A stretch of DNA of 64,000 nucleotides from Oerskovia merdavium (GTDB taxonomy: Bacteria; Actinomycetota; Actinomycetes; Actinomycetales; Cellulomonadaceae): assembly GCF_014836755.1 (NCBI RefSeq), contig NZ_JACSQF010000011.1:62001-126000 (forward strand), in the 5' to 3' direction. Below, in pieces: positions 8,288 through 19,414 of this stretch. The notes beneath the pieces were generated by a model. The model was not told where the DNA came from. It made no database searches and saw only the letters and a program-made list of their open reading frames with translations. A program made the translations under genes and the position numbers. Each line of letters opens with the position of its first letter. Position 1 is the stretch's first letter.

Positions 8288-8295
8288 CCGCGACG

Positions 8296-8337
8296 GCCCG
8301 ACGGCGCAGCGCCCCGGGTGCTCGGCGCGCGTCGGGC
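8296..8337. terminator. candidate bidirectional hairpin
   Basis: An 8-bp outer stem (8296-8303 with 8330-8337) with GC-rich internal pairing sits between dapF and the convergent methyltransferase. There is no T-run. Confidence 0.35.
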
Positions 8338-8382
8338 GCAGGTCCCGTCGGGGCAGGACCGACTGCCGCGCGGAGCGAGGGC

Positions 8383-9045
8383 TCAGCCCGCGCGCGTGAC
8401 CTCGAGGACGCGGAACCCCTTGGCGCTCGCGAGCTTGGTCACCGACAGGTCGTCGTCGAGGTGCTCGTTCAGCCAGGCCATGAGCGAGTCGGCACCGAGG
8501 TTGCGCTGCACCACGAGGTAGGCCTCGGTACCCGGCTCGAGCCGGGGCAGCCAGTGCAGCAGCATGTCGTGCAGCACCTCCTTGCCGACCCGGATGGGCG
8601 GGTTGGACCAGATCGCGGCGAACCGGACGTCCTTGGGGACGTCCTCGGGGCGCACCGCGCGTACGTTCTCCAGGCCCAGCCGGGCGGCGTTGCGCCGGAC
8701 CAGGTCGAGGGCGCGCTCGTTGACGTCCACGGCCCACACGGTCGAGCCCGGCGACTCGATCGCCATGCTCAGGGCGACCGGGCCCCAGCCGCAGCCCAGG
8801 TCGAGGAGGTGCGCGGCGCCGTCGGGCCCGGAGACCGCGGGCGGGAGGTCCGGGACCGAGCGCAGGAGCACCTGCGTCCCCAGGTCCAGGCGGCCCGGGG
8901 AGAAGATGCCCGACGCGACCTCGACCGTGACCTCGCGGCCCGCGAGACGGACGGTGAGCTCCCGACGTTCCTCGGCGGACGCGGGCTGCGCCGTGAAGTA
9001 GTGGTCCGGTGAGGGCTCGGGCGTCGTGCCAGGGGTGGTCGTCAC
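8383..9045 (-). CDS. RsmC/RlmG-like class I methyltransferase
   Basis: A 220-residue SAM-dependent methyltransferase with motif I LLDLGCGWGPVAL at about residues 82-94, the acidic loop VWAVDVNERAL, and the NPP catalytic motif (IWSNPPIRVGKE). NPP is typical of the RsmC/RlmG enzymes that methylate guanine N2 in rRNA. It has only one MTase domain, so it corresponds to the catalytic half of E. coli RsmC. The likely target is 16S G1207, which is an inference from the family. The GTG start at 9045 follows TAGGAT by eight bases, so the message is probably leaderless. Confidence 0.85.
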   Translation of the reverse strand: MTTTPGTTPEPSPDHYFTAQPASAEERRELTVRLAGREVTVEVASGIFSPGRLDLGTQVLLRSVPDLPPAVSGPDGAAHLLDLGCGWGPVALSMAIESPGSTVWAVDVNERALDLVRRNAARLGLENVRAVRPEDVPKDVRFAAIWSNPPIRVGKEVLHDMLLHWLPRLEPGTEAYLVVQRNLGADSLMAWLNEHLDDDLSVTKLASAKGFRVLEVTRAG

Positions 9046-9053
9046 GAGGGTCG

Positions 9054-9059
9054 ATCCTA
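9054..9059 (-). promoter_or_regulatory. -10 element of leaderless methyltransferase gene
   Basis: TAGGAT on the minus strand is eight bases before the GTG at 9045. Confidence 0.45.
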
Positions 9060-9271
9060 TCGGGCGCCCTGCGCGGGGCCGCCCCGCACGGGCGGTTCCC
9101 GCGGGCGCTGCGGGCGTGAAAGGCTGCGCTCGCGGCGAATAGGTTCGCGCCGGGACGATCCGGCGTGCCACGCTTGTTGTACGACATGCCGACCGGAGCG
9201 TCTTCCGGACGGCGTCGACCGGCCCAGGTCACACGGACCCGGGGCCCGGACCCTCAGCTGAAAGGCGGCCC

Positions 9272-10804
9272 ATGACCCAGACCCCTGCGAACCCCACCCC
9301 CGAGACCGCACCGGAGATCGTGGAGCGCCCCGAGCGCGACATCGCCGGTGACGTCGTGGCACGGGTGCTCGCTCGGGCGGGGACCGCGCGCGCCGAGGGG
9401 GGCACCCAGCACTCCGTCTACGACGGCGAGCAGCTCGAGCTCGCCGAGCGCACGGCGCTGCGACGGGTCGCCAACCTCTCGACCGAGCTCGAGGACGTCA
9501 CCGAGGTCGAGTACCGCCAGCTGCGCCTCGAGAAGGTCGTGCTCGTCGGTCTCTACACGGGCAGCGGCGACGCCGCGGCGGCCGAGGCCGAGGTCTCGCT
9601 GCGCGAGCTCGCGGCACTCGCCGAGACGGCGGGGTCCCAGGTGCTCGACGGCGTGCTCCAGCGTCGCCAGAAGCCGGACCCCGGGACGTACCTCGGCTCG
9701 GGCAAGGCCGCCGAGCTCGCCGGCGTCGTCGCGGCCACGGGCGCGGACACCGTCGTGATCGACGGCGAGCTCGCGCCCTCGCAGCGACGTGCGCTCGAGG
9801 ACATCGTCAAGGTCAAGGTCGTCGACCGGACCGCGCTGATCCTCGACATCTTCGCCCAGCACGCCAAGTCGCGGGAGGGCAAGGCGCAGGTCGAGCTCGC
9901 ACAGCTCGAGTACCTGCTCCCGCGTCTGCGCGGCTGGGGCGAGTCGATGTCCCGCCAGGCCGGTGGCCAGGTCGGTGGCGCGGGAGCAGGCATGGGCTCG
10001 CGCGGTCCCGGTGAGACCAAGATCGAGCTCGACCGCCGCCGCATTCGCGACCGCATGACCAAGCTGCGGCGCGAGATCGCCGCGATGGCGCCGGCCCGCG
10101 AGACCAAGCGGTCCTCGCGCAAGCGCCACGCCATCCCGTCGGTCGCGATCGCCGGGTACACCAACGCGGGCAAGTCCAGCCTGCTCAACGCGCTGACCGG
10201 CGCCGGGGTGCTCGTCGAGAACGCGCTGTTCGCGACCCTCGACCCCACGGTGCGGCGCGCGCAGACCGAGGACGGGCGCGTCTACACGCTCGCGGACACG
10301 GTCGGGTTCGTCCGCGCGCTGCCGCACCAGCTCGTCGAGGCGTTCCGCTCGACGCTCGAGGAGGTCGGCCAGGCCGACCTGCTGCTGCACGTCGTCGACG
10401 CGTCGCACCCCGATCCCGAGGGGCAGATCGCCGCGGTCCGTCACGTCCTCGCGGACATCCCGGGCATCGACCAGGTGCTCGAGATCGTCGTGCTCAACAA
10501 GGTCGACATCGCCGACCCCGACGTCGTGGCCCGCATCCGTGGGCGCGAGCGACGCACGATCGTGGTCTCGGCGCACACCGGGCAGGGGATCGACGACCTG
10601 CTCCAGCTCATCTCCGACGAGCTGCCGCGGCCCGACGTCTCGGTCGACCTCGTGGTGCCCTACCACCGGGGCGACCTGGTCAACCGCGTGCACCTCACGG
10701 GCGAGATCGACCTCGAGGAGCACGTCGAGACGGGCACGCGCCTGCTCGCACGCGTCGACGAGGGGCTCGCGCTCGAGCTCCACGCGGTCGCCGTCCGCGC
10801 CTGA
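9272..10804 (+). CDS. hflX: GTPase HflX
   Basis: HflX is a ribosome-associated GTPase that splits stalled or hibernating ribosomes, and its homologues contribute to macrolide/lincosamide tolerance in actinobacteria. The 510-residue protein has the HflX N-terminal domain with the helical region around residues 150-270 (AQHAKSREGKAQVELAQ, GPGETKIELDRRRI). The G domain follows: G1 GYTNAGKSS near residue 296, G3 DTVGF near 343, and G4 NKVD near 410. The first 60 residues are a variable leader. The ATG at 9272 has an AAGGCGG ribosome site, in contrast to the leaderless neighbours. Confidence 0.96.
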   Translation: MTQTPANPTPETAPEIVERPERDIAGDVVARVLARAGTARAEGGTQHSVYDGEQLELAERTALRRVANLSTELEDVTEVEYRQLRLEKVVLVGLYTGSGDAAAAEAEVSLRELAALAETAGSQVLDGVLQRRQKPDPGTYLGSGKAAELAGVVAATGADTVVIDGELAPSQRRALEDIVKVKVVDRTALILDIFAQHAKSREGKAQVELAQLEYLLPRLRGWGESMSRQAGGQVGGAGAGMGSRGPGETKIELDRRRIRDRMTKLRREIAAMAPARETKRSSRKRHAIPSVAIAGYTNAGKSSLLNALTGAGVLVENALFATLDPTVRRAQTEDGRVYTLADTVGFVRALPHQLVEAFRSTLEEVGQADLLLHVVDASHPDPEGQIAAVRHVLADIPGIDQVLEIVVLNKVDIADPDVVARIRGRERRTIVVSAHTGQGIDDLLQLISDELPRPDVSVDLVVPYHRGDLVNRVHLTGEIDLEEHVETGTRLLARVDEGLALELHAVAVRA

Positions 10805-10812
10805 GCGCGCGA

Positions 10813-10838
10813 GGCCCGGGCTTCGAGGAGCCCGGGCC
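10813..10838 (+). terminator. hairpin after hflX
   Basis: A 10-bp perfect stem (10813-10822 with 10829-10838) with a six-base loop begins nine bases after the hflX stop codon. No T-run follows. Confidence 0.65.
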
Positions 10839-10913
10839 CCTGCTCGGGCGTGCCCAGGCGCCTGCGCGGGCTGCCCTTGCAGGGTCCAGGATCGTCGTGT
10901 CGGAGGGTCGCCG

Positions 10914-10919
10914 TAGACT
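10914..10919 (+). promoter_or_regulatory. -10 element of leaderless dinG-type gene
   Basis: TAGACT is followed by six bases and the GTG at 10926. Confidence 0.5.
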
Positions 10920-10925
10920 TCCGGG

Positions 10926-14017
<3,092 letters not shown>

Positions 14018-14082
14018 CGGCGACTCGCTAGAGCGGGTTCTCGCGCGAGAGTCCTGGGGTCGCTGGTCGGCGAACCTCGGAC

Positions 14083-14119
14083 GACGAAGGGGACGGCCTG
14101 TGCGGCCGTCCCCTTCGTC
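14083..14119. terminator. bidirectional terminator between ldh and lexA
   Basis: A 16-bp perfect stem (14083-14098 with 14104-14119) with a five-base loop separates the convergent ends of ldh and lexA. Confidence 0.85.
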
Positions 14120-14148
14120 ATGCAGGAGCAGGGTGCTGAGGGGGCAGG

Positions 14149-14898
14149 TCAGAGACTGCGCAGGACCGAGACGACGCGGCCGAGCACCTGGGCGTCGTCG
14201 CCCGACAGCGGGCGGTACGCCTCGTTGTGCGGCATGAGCCAGACGTGCCCGTCGATGCGCTTGAACGTCTTGACGGTCGCCTCGCCGTCGATCATGGCGG
14301 CGACGATCTCGCCGTTCTCCGCGACGGGCTGGCGGCGGACGACGACCCAGTCGCCGTCGCAGATCGCCGCGTCGATCATGGAGTCGCCCGACACGCGCAG
14401 CAGGAAGAGCTCACCGTCGCCCACGAGCTGACGGGGCAGCGGGAACACGTCCTCGACGACCTGCTCGGCGAGGATGGGACCACCGGCTGCGATGCGCCCC
14501 ACGACGGGGACGTACGACGGGGTGGGACGCTCGGGGGAGTCCTCGGCCGGGTCCACGCCCTCCACGCGCGGGAAGCCGCTGCCGGGCAGAGCGCGGATCC
14601 CGCGCGAGTCGTCGGTCTGGACGACCTCGATGGCGCGGGGCCTGTTGGGGTCGCGGCGCAGGTAGCCCTTGCGCTCGAGCGTCGTCAGCTGGTGCTTGAC
14701 GCTCGACGGGCTGGTCAGGCCGACGGCCTCGCCGATCTCGCGCATGCTCGGCGGGTAGCCGCGCTGCTCGACCGACGCCCGGATCGTCTCGAGGACCAGG
14801 CGCTGGCGTGCCGTGAGCCCGTCCCCGCCCGTCGCAGGGTCGGGGAGCTCGTGCACCTTCGCGAGCCTGCCCGTGGTGTCGGCCACCCGTCCCGCCAT
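14149..14898 (-). CDS. lexA: SOS repressor LexA
   Basis: LexA represses damage-response genes and self-cleaves with RecA filaments. The 249-residue protein has the N-terminal winged helix ([21 protein letters not shown] to [10 protein letters not shown]), the Ala-Gly cleavage site in RIAAGGPIL near 137, the catalytic Ser in SGDSMID near 170 and the Lys in ATVKTFK near 208. The ATG at 14898 is chosen over a longer frame because it has a GGAG site seven bases before it and because the upstream residues look like noncoding translation. A TTGATT-N17-TACGCT promoter overlaps a LexA box, so autoregulation is expected. Confidence 0.96.
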   Translation of the reverse strand: MAGRVADTTGRLAKVHELPDPATGGDGLTARQRLVLETIRASVEQRGYPPSMREIGEAVGLTSPSSVKHQLTTLERKGYLRRDPNRPRAIEVVQTDDSRGIRALPGSGFPRVEGVDPAEDSPERPTPSYVPVVGRIAAGGPILAEQVVEDVFPLPRQLVGDGELFLLRVSGDSMIDAAICDGDWVVVRRQPVAENGEIVAAMIDGEATVKTFKRIDGHVWLMPHNEAYRPLSGDDAQVLGRVVSVLRSL

Positions 14899-15039
14899 CG
14901 TCGTCTCCGCCCTGCTCGGCCGTTCCGGTCCTTGTCCTGCGGAAAGAGCGCCGCGCGCGGCACCGTCTCCTCGAAGAGCTCCCGGTCGCCTGCGCGCGCC
15001 CCGAAGGGGCCCGACATATCGGACGACCGGTACAGGTCC

Positions 15040-15068
15040 AGCGTAGGTCACCGCGCGACACGAATCAA
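15040..15068 (-). promoter_or_regulatory. lexA promoter
   Basis: On the minus strand TTGATT (15068-15063) is 17 bases from TACGCT (15045-15040). It overlaps the LexA box at 15065-15080. The implied leader to the lexA ATG is about 135 bases. Confidence 0.6.
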
Positions 15069-15080
15069 ACACATGTTCGA
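15065..15080. promoter_or_regulatory. LexA (SOS) box 1
   Basis: TCAAACACATGTTCGA matches the actinobacterial consensus TCGAAC-N4-GTTCGA with one mismatch. It overlaps the -35 of lexA. Confidence 0.8.
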
Positions 15081-15116
15081 GCATGTCTCGACAACACGCG
15101 CCGTCGGTGATAGAAA

Positions 15117-15147
15117 TCGTACAGATGTTCGACGTACAGGTGTTCGA
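15117..15147. promoter_or_regulatory. tandem LexA (SOS) boxes 2 and 3
   Basis: TCGTACAGATGTTCGA at 15117-15132 has one mismatch to the consensus. It abuts ACGTACAGGTGTTCGA at 15132-15147, which has two. They sit just downstream of a TCGACA-N17-TAGAAA promoter (15088-15116) for the divergent LysM gene, which suits repression at the transcription start. Confidence 0.7.
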
Positions 15148-15193
15148 ACCGACCGGGGAAGGCGGTTCGGGCACCCCTGGCGAAGGAGTGGAC

Positions 15194-15553
15194 ATGAGCG
15201 CAGTGGTGTCGATCGACGAGTGGCGTGCGGCACGGCGTCAGGAGTCGGCGTCGGAACGCCCCCTCCGCCTGACGCGGCGCGGTCGGGTCGTCCTGACGGC
15301 GCTCGTCCTCGGGTTCATGGCGCTCGTCGTGCTGTGGGGCGGGAAGGCCTTCGCCTCGGGACCCGGCGAGCCGCGCGAGGTCACGGTGCACGCGGTCGAG
15401 GCCGGCGAGACGCTCTGGCAGCACGCTGCGGCTCTCGCCGGGGGAGATCGCGACGTGCGTGACCTCGTGGACGAGCTGATGGCCCTCAACGGGCTCTCCT
15501 CGACCAGTCTTCAGGTCGGGCAGCAGCTGCTGCTCCCTGTGGACGAGGGGTGA
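15194..15553 (+). CDS. LysM-domain SOS cell-division inhibitor (YneA/ChiZ/DivS-like)
   Basis: A 119-residue protein with a cytoplasmic Arg-rich start, one membrane helix at about residues 36-58 ([19 protein letters not shown]) and an extracytoplasmic LysM-like domain ([14 protein letters not shown] to [11 protein letters not shown]). Small LysM proteins divergent from lexA are known SOS-induced division inhibitors: YneA in Bacillus, Rv2719c/ChiZ in Mycobacterium, and DivS at the same position in Corynebacterium. The position and the LexA boxes support the same role here. The ATG at 15194 has GAAGGAG at 15182-15188. The exact mechanism, block or hydrolase, cannot be read from sequence. Confidence 0.88.
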   Translation: MSAVVSIDEWRAARRQESASERPLRLTRRGRVVLTALVLGFMALVVLWGGKAFASGPGEPREVTVHAVEAGETLWQHAAALAGGDRDVRDLVDELMALNGLSSTSLQVGQQLLLPVDEG

Positions 15554-15633
15554 CGTGTCACCCCGAGGGGCCGGGGCGGCGCGAGTCGTGCCTGGTCCGG
15601 CCGTGTCCCGGCGTCTTGCTCCTGGAGCAGGGG

Positions 15634-15665
15634 TTGCGCACTGCCCTTAGGTTCCCCTAAGTTAG
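15634..15665 (+). promoter_or_regulatory. promoter with DtxR/IdeR-like box
   Basis: TTGCGC (15634-15639) is 18 bases from TAAGTT (15658-15663). Overlapping the -10, TTAGGTTCCCCTAAGTTAG at 15647-15665 matches 14 of 19 positions of the DtxR/IdeR iron box TTAGGTTAGCCTAACCTAA. It lies in a 396-base gap without protein genes, between the LysM gene and nrdR. Confidence 0.45.
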
Positions 15666-15669
15666 TACT

Positions 15670-15830
15670 GCCTCACCAACCCGGCTGGGGGGTCGGTCGG
15701 TGAGGAGGAGACGCGCATCGCTGCGTCTCCGCAGTTGCGTCGACGTCCGCGAGGCGAGTCGCGGGCGTGAGATGGGGACGGGGGCGTCCCGACGGAGGTG
15801 GCCGGTTCTCGGCCACCTCCGTTCTCCGTT
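15670..15830 (+). ncRNA. candidate structured small RNA
   Basis: The stretch between the iron-box promoter and a strong terminator has no credible ORF but a string of hairpins. CCTCACC (15671-15677) pairs with GGTGAGG (15699-15705). GGAGACGC (15707-15714) pairs with GCGTCTCC (15723-15730). CCGCGA (15747-15752) pairs with TCGCGG (15759-15764). The terminator stem is at 15793-15821. The nrdR promoter lies after the terminator, so this unit looks independent. I do not recognise it as a known RNA family. Confidence 0.45.
15793..15821 (+). terminator. intrinsic terminator of candidate sRNA
   Basis: A 12-bp perfect stem (15793-15804 with 15810-15821) with a five-base loop is followed by TTCTCCGTTTGT, one of the few T-rich tails in the window. 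Confidence 0.8.
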
Positions 15831-15857
15831 TGTGACCGATGCCCGGCGCGAGGCGCC

Positions 15858-15887
15858 TTGCATGTCGCCGAGCGGGCGACGTACGTT
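15858..15887 (+). promoter_or_regulatory. nrdR promoter
   Basis: TTGCAT (15858-15863) is 18 bases from TACGTT (15882-15887). This gives a leader of about 55 bases before nrdR. Confidence 0.55.
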
Positions 15888-15949
15888 CGGGGCGCACCTT
15901 CGGAGCGGCCGCTCCGGAGCCAGGCCGACCAGCACAGGAGACCTTTCCC

Positions 15950-16495
15950 ATGCACTGTCCGTTCTGCCGGCACGCGGACTCTCGGGTCGTCGACTCACGG
16001 ACCTCCGACGACGGCGCATCGATCCGTCGTCGCCGCCAGTGCCCTGCGTGCAACCGGCGCTTCACCACGATCGAGACCGCGAGCCTGTCCGTGGTCAAGC
16101 GTTCGGGAGTGACCGAGCCGTTCAGCCGGGAGAAGATCGTCACCGGCGTGCGCAAGGCCTGCCAGGGGCGACCGGTCAACGAGGACGATCTCGCGGTGCT
16201 GGCCCAGCGCGTCGAGGAGTCGCTGCGGGCCGGAGGCAGCGCCGAGCTCGACGCCTACGAGATCGGCCTGGCGATCCTCGGCCCGCTGCGCGAGCTCGAC
16301 GAGGTCGCCTACCTGCGCTTCGCGAGCGTCTACCAGGCCTTCGACTCGCTCGAGGACTTCGAGGCCGCGATCAACTCGTTGCGCGCCGAGCGTGAGGCTC
16401 GGGAGGACGCGGTGCGTGAGCTCGACGGCTCCGGGACCGTCGACCATGCGCAGGAGGACCCCGCACCCGCGGGAGGGGCTTCGCACCTGGCGTGA
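15950..16495 (+). CDS. nrdR: ribonucleotide reductase repressor NrdR
   Basis: NrdR is a zinc-finger/ATP-cone repressor of ribonucleotide reductase genes that senses ATP/dATP. The 181-residue protein opens with the four-cysteine ribbon MHCPFC and QCPACNRRF. The ATP-cone follows ([20 protein letters not shown] to [11 protein letters not shown]). The last 35 residues are an acidic low-complexity tail longer than usual. The ATG at 15950 follows CAGGAG by nine bases and begins exactly at the conserved MxCPFC. No nrd genes are in the window. Confidence 0.96.
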   Translation: MHCPFCRHADSRVVDSRTSDDGASIRRRRQCPACNRRFTTIETASLSVVKRSGVTEPFSREKIVTGVRKACQGRPVNEDDLAVLAQRVEESLRAGGSAELDAYEIGLAILGPLRELDEVAYLRFASVYQAFDSLEDFEAAINSLRAEREAREDAVRELDGSGTVDHAQEDPAPAGGASHLA

Positions 16496-16596
16496 CCAGG
16501 TGGCCGCGCGGACCCGTTGCTGGGCGAGCCGCGTCCCGTCGGGGTGTGAACCGCGTCGGCAGGGGGTAGGCGCAGTCCGCAGCGGCCGGTCGGTGC

Positions 16597-17673
16597 TCAG
16601 AGCCTGCTCGACCGATCGGCCCAGATGTTGATGCCGGTGTCGAGCGGACGCGACGTGCCGTCCGGGGCCGTCTCGAGCGACACGGCGTCGATCGCCGCGA
16701 GCTCGGCGGGGGAGAACGGGGCAGCCTCGAGCGCGCGCAGGTTCTCGTCGAGCTGGGCGGTGGTGCGCGCGCCCACCAGGACCGAGGTCACCCGCGGGTC
16801 GCGGAGAGTCCAGGCGAGCGCCATCTGTGGCAGGGACTCGCCGCGACCCGACGCGATCTCGTGCAGCGCGCGGACCCGGGCGAGGTTCTCCGGCGAGAGG
16901 AACTCGGGACGGAGCGAGACGCCGCGCGCGGCGCGGGAGTCGTCGGGCACCCCGTCGAGGTAGCGGTCGGTCAGCATGCCCTGGGCCAGGGGTGAGAAGA
17001 CGACGAGACCTGTCCCTGAGTCACCGGCGACGTCGAGCAGGGTCCTACCGTCGGTCCCCGGTTCCTCGATCCAGCGGTTCAGGATCGAGTAGGACGGCTG
17101 GTGCAGGACCAGCGGCAGGCCCAGGTCCGCGGCGATCTCGAGCGCCTGCGCGGTACGGCGGGCCGAGTAGGACGAGATCGCGGCGTACCGGGCGCGTCCC
17201 GAGGTCACGGCCGTGGCGAGGGCACCGATCGTCTCGGTCAGGGGGGTCGTCGGGTCGTACCGGTGGGAGTAGAACACGTCCACGTGCTCGACCCCCAGGC
17301 GCCGCAGCGAGGCGTCGAGCGAGGACAGCAGGTACTTGCGCGACCCACCCTCGCCGTAGGGGCCAGGTCCCATGCGGTAGCCGGCCTTGGTCGAGAGGAG
17401 GAGCTCGTCGCGGTGTCCGCGCAGGTCGCTCGCGAGCACGCGACCGAACCCGGCCTCGGCCGATCCCGGAGGTGGGCCGTAGTTGTTCGCGAGGTCGAAG
17501 TGGACGACCCCTCGCTCGTAGGCGTGCAGCACGAGCTCGCGCTGCACGGCGTACGGCGTGGAGTCCCCGAAGTTCTGCCACAGTCCGAGCGACAGGGCAG
17601 GCAGGCTCAGCCCTGACCTGCCGGCTGGCCGGAACTTCATGCCATCGGTGCTCTCCGGTGTTTTGTGCGACAT
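16597..17673 (-). CDS. aldo/keto reductase, L-glyceraldehyde 3-phosphate reductase type (Gpr/YghZ)
   Basis: A 358-residue NADPH-dependent aldo/keto reductase very like E. coli Gpr (YghZ, AKR14). Shared stretches include LSLPALSLGLWQNFGD, HFDLANNYGPPPGSAE with the catalytic Asp and Tyr, STKAGYRMGPGPYG, SRKYLLSSLDASLRRLG and DVFYSHRYDP with the catalytic His. Such enzymes reduce L-glyceraldehyde 3-phosphate and methylglyoxal, which suggests carbonyl detoxification. The ATG at 17673 follows TACGGT by six bases, so a leaderless mRNA is likely. It is monocistronic. Confidence 0.93.
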   Translation of the reverse strand: MSHKTPESTDGMKFRPAGRSGLSLPALSLGLWQNFGDSTPYAVQRELVLHAYERGVVHFDLANNYGPPPGSAEAGFGRVLASDLRGHRDELLLSTKAGYRMGPGPYGEGGSRKYLLSSLDASLRRLGVEHVDVFYSHRYDPTTPLTETIGALATAVTSGRARYAAISSYSARRTAQALEIAADLGLPLVLHQPSYSILNRWIEEPGTDGRTLLDVAGDSGTGLVVFSPLAQGMLTDRYLDGVPDDSRAARGVSLRPEFLSPENLARVRALHEIASGRGESLPQMALAWTLRDPRVTSVLVGARTTAQLDENLRALEAAPFSPAELAAIDAVSLETAPDGTSRPLDTGINIWADRSSRL

Positions 17674-17679
17674 GTCTCG

Positions 17680-17685
17680 ACCGTA
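17680..17685 (-). promoter_or_regulatory. -10 element of leaderless aldo/keto reductase gene
   Basis: TACGGT on the minus strand is six bases before the ATG at 17673. Confidence 0.5.
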
Positions 17686-17787
17686 CCCGGTCGTATTCGC
17701 TGGCGTTACCGATCGGCGTACGCCAGGCTGGGGGCAGGGGAGCGCCCTCAGGCGTACCCGTTCCACCGAGAGCAAGGAGGCCCGCCG

Positions 17788-17979
17788 ATGACGACGTCGA
17801 AGGACGAGACACCAGCGACCACGCCCAGCGAGGACGCGAAGGCGAAGTTCCGCGAGGCGCTGGACCGCAAGAACGCCGCGAGCCACCGCACCGCGGACGG
17901 GGGCTCGAACACGGGCACCGTCCACGGTTCGGAGACCGTCGGACCCGTGCAGCGCACGTTCCGCCGCAAGTCCGGCTGA
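17788..17979 (+). CDS. DUF5302 family small protein
   Basis: A 63-residue hydrophilic protein with an amphipathic segment AKAKFREALDRKNA and the family's conserved end VQRTFRRKSG. DUF5302 is a small actinobacterial family of unknown function, probably largely disordered. The ATG at 17788 has a consensus AAGGAGG (17774-17780) seven bases before it. It is transcribed alone between the divergent aldo/keto reductase gene and a very long terminator hairpin. Confidence 0.85.
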   Translation: MTTSKDETPATTPSEDAKAKFREALDRKNAASHRTADGGSNTGTVHGSETVGPVQRTFRRKSG

Positions 17980-18008
17980 GCCGCGCTGCTGGGCACTGCC
18001 CGGCCCGC

Positions 18009-18060
18009 CTGCTACGACGAAGGGACCGCACCCACGGGTGCGGTCCCTTCGTCGTAGCAG
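18009..18060. terminator. 24-bp perfect bidirectional terminator
   Basis: A 24-bp perfect stem (18009-18032 with 18037-18060) with a four-base loop separates the convergent DUF5302 gene and serA. Confidence 0.9.
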
Positions 18061-18074
18061 GTCTTCCTAGCGGG

Positions 18075-19274
18075 TCAGGACAGGACCCGGAGCTTGACGG
18101 TCGCGTCCATCGCACGCAGCGCCTCGATCGCGGCCGGCTCGAGCTCCGAGCCGACGTCGGTCACCACGTAGCCGAGCTCGCCGCGGGTCGCGAGCATCTG
18201 CCCCTCGATGTTGGTGCCGTGCTCCGCGAGCACGGCGTTGACGGCGGCCAGCACACCCGGGGTGTTGCGGTGCAGGTGCGCGATGCGGCTCACGCCCGTG
18301 CTCTGCTCCAGGGCGAGTCCGGGCATGTTGACGCTCAGCGTGGTCGAGCCCGTGGCGAGGTAGTCGCGGAGCTTGCCGGCGACGAACTGGCCGATCGACT
18401 CCTGCGCCTCCTCCGTGGACCCACCGATGTGCGGGGTCAGGATGACGTTCGGCAGGCCACGGAGGTCAGACTCGAAGTGGTCGCCGCGCTTCTTGGGCTC
18501 CTCGGGGAAGACGTCGATCGCCGCGCCCGACAGGTGACCGGACAGGATGGCCTCGCGCAGTGCCCCCGTGTCGACGACGAAGCCGCGCGAGAGGTTGAGC
18601 AGGATCGAGCCCGGGCGCATGCGCGAGAGCTGCTTCTCGCCGAACAGGCCGGCGTTCCCGCCCCGACCGTCCACGTGCAGGGTCACGACGTCGGCGGTCT
18701 CGAGGAGCTCGTCGAGGGTGTCCATGCGGCGGGCGTTGCCCAGTGCGAGCTTCTCGGCCGTGTCGTAGAAGATGACCGACATGCCGAGCGCCTCGGCCAC
18801 GACCGAGAGCTGGGTCCCGATGTTGCCGTAGCCGATGATGCCCAGGGTGCGGCCGCGGACCTCGTGCGCGCCCTCGGCCGACTTGTCCCAGATGCCGTCG
18901 TGGAGCGCGCGGTCGCGCTCGGTCAGGCGACGGGTCAGCGCGATGATCTCGGCCAGGGCGATCTCCACGACCGACCGGGTGTTCGAGAACGGGGCGTTGA
19001 ACGTCGCGACGCCGTGCGAGGCAGCGGCCTTGAGGTCGATCTGGTTGGTGCCGATGCAGAACGCGCCGATCGCGACGAGGTCCGGTGCGGACTCGATGAC
19101 GCGGGCGGTCACGTTGGTCTTGGACCGGATGCCGAGGATGTTGACGCCCTGGAGCGCCTCGATCAGCTCGGCCTCGTCCATGGCCCCGGATCGCACGGTC
19201 ACGTCGATACCGGCGGACTCGAAGATCGAGGTGGCGAGTGGGTGCAGGTTTTCGAGGAAGAGGGCGCGTAGCAC
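18075..19274 (-). CDS. serA: D-3-phosphoglycerate dehydrogenase
   Basis: SerA oxidises 3-phosphoglycerate in the first step of serine synthesis. The 399-residue protein is of the E. coli length class. It has a catalytic domain with GIRSKTNVT, a Rossmann NAD motif GIIGYGNIGTQ near 155, the catalytic Arg/Glu/His motifs (NLSRGFVVD, DVFPEEPK, LTPHIGGST) and a C-terminal ACT domain (NTPGVLAAVNAVLAEHGTNIEGQ) expected to bind serine. I chose the GTG at 19274 because the protein then begins LRALFLENLHP as in relatives. GGGAG directly abuts the GTG, so the start is less certain than the identity. Confidence 0.92.
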   Translation of the reverse strand: MLRALFLENLHPLATSIFESAGIDVTVRSGAMDEAELIEALQGVNILGIRSKTNVTARVIESAPDLVAIGAFCIGTNQIDLKAAASHGVATFNAPFSNTRSVVEIALAEIIALTRRLTERDRALHDGIWDKSAEGAHEVRGRTLGIIGYGNIGTQLSVVAEALGMSVIFYDTAEKLALGNARRMDTLDELLETADVVTLHVDGRGGNAGLFGEKQLSRMRPGSILLNLSRGFVVDTGALREAILSGHLSGAAIDVFPEEPKKRGDHFESDLRGLPNVILTPHIGGSTEEAQESIGQFVAGKLRDYLATGSTTLSVNMPGLALEQSTGVSRIAHLHRNTPGVLAAVNAVLAEHGTNIEGQMLATRGELGYVVTDVGSELEPAAIEALRAMDATVKLRVLS

Positions 19275-19377
19275 CTCCCTATGGTGCTCCGAGTTGCCAT
19301 GAGCACCAAACGAGTCTTGTCCTTCGGACGCCCGGCCCGGACCGCCGGACGCCGTGCGAGCGCCCCGCGCCGTGGCC

Positions 19378-19407
19378 GCGTACCGGCCGGTCGCCCGGCC
19401 GGTACGC
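19378..19407 (-). terminator. hairpin downstream of helD
   Basis: A 13-bp stem (19378-19390 with 19395-19407) with a four-base loop lies eight bases past the helD stop codon on the minus strand. Confidence 0.65.
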
Positions 19408-19414
19408 GCGCCTC

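Noticed and set aside
14899-15195. A 99-residue N-terminal extension of lexA
   Set aside because: It crosses the LexA boxes and the mapped-by-eye promoter, and its residues look like noncoding translation.
15839-15949. An upstream extension of nrdR
   Set aside because: The conserved MxCPFC begins at the ATG at 15950 with a ribosome site. The extension runs through the promoter at 15858-15887.
15561-15950. A cobalamin riboswitch before nrdR
   Set aside because: No B12-box-like sequence is visible, and the terminator at 15793 plus a separate nrdR promoter argue for an independent RNA unit.
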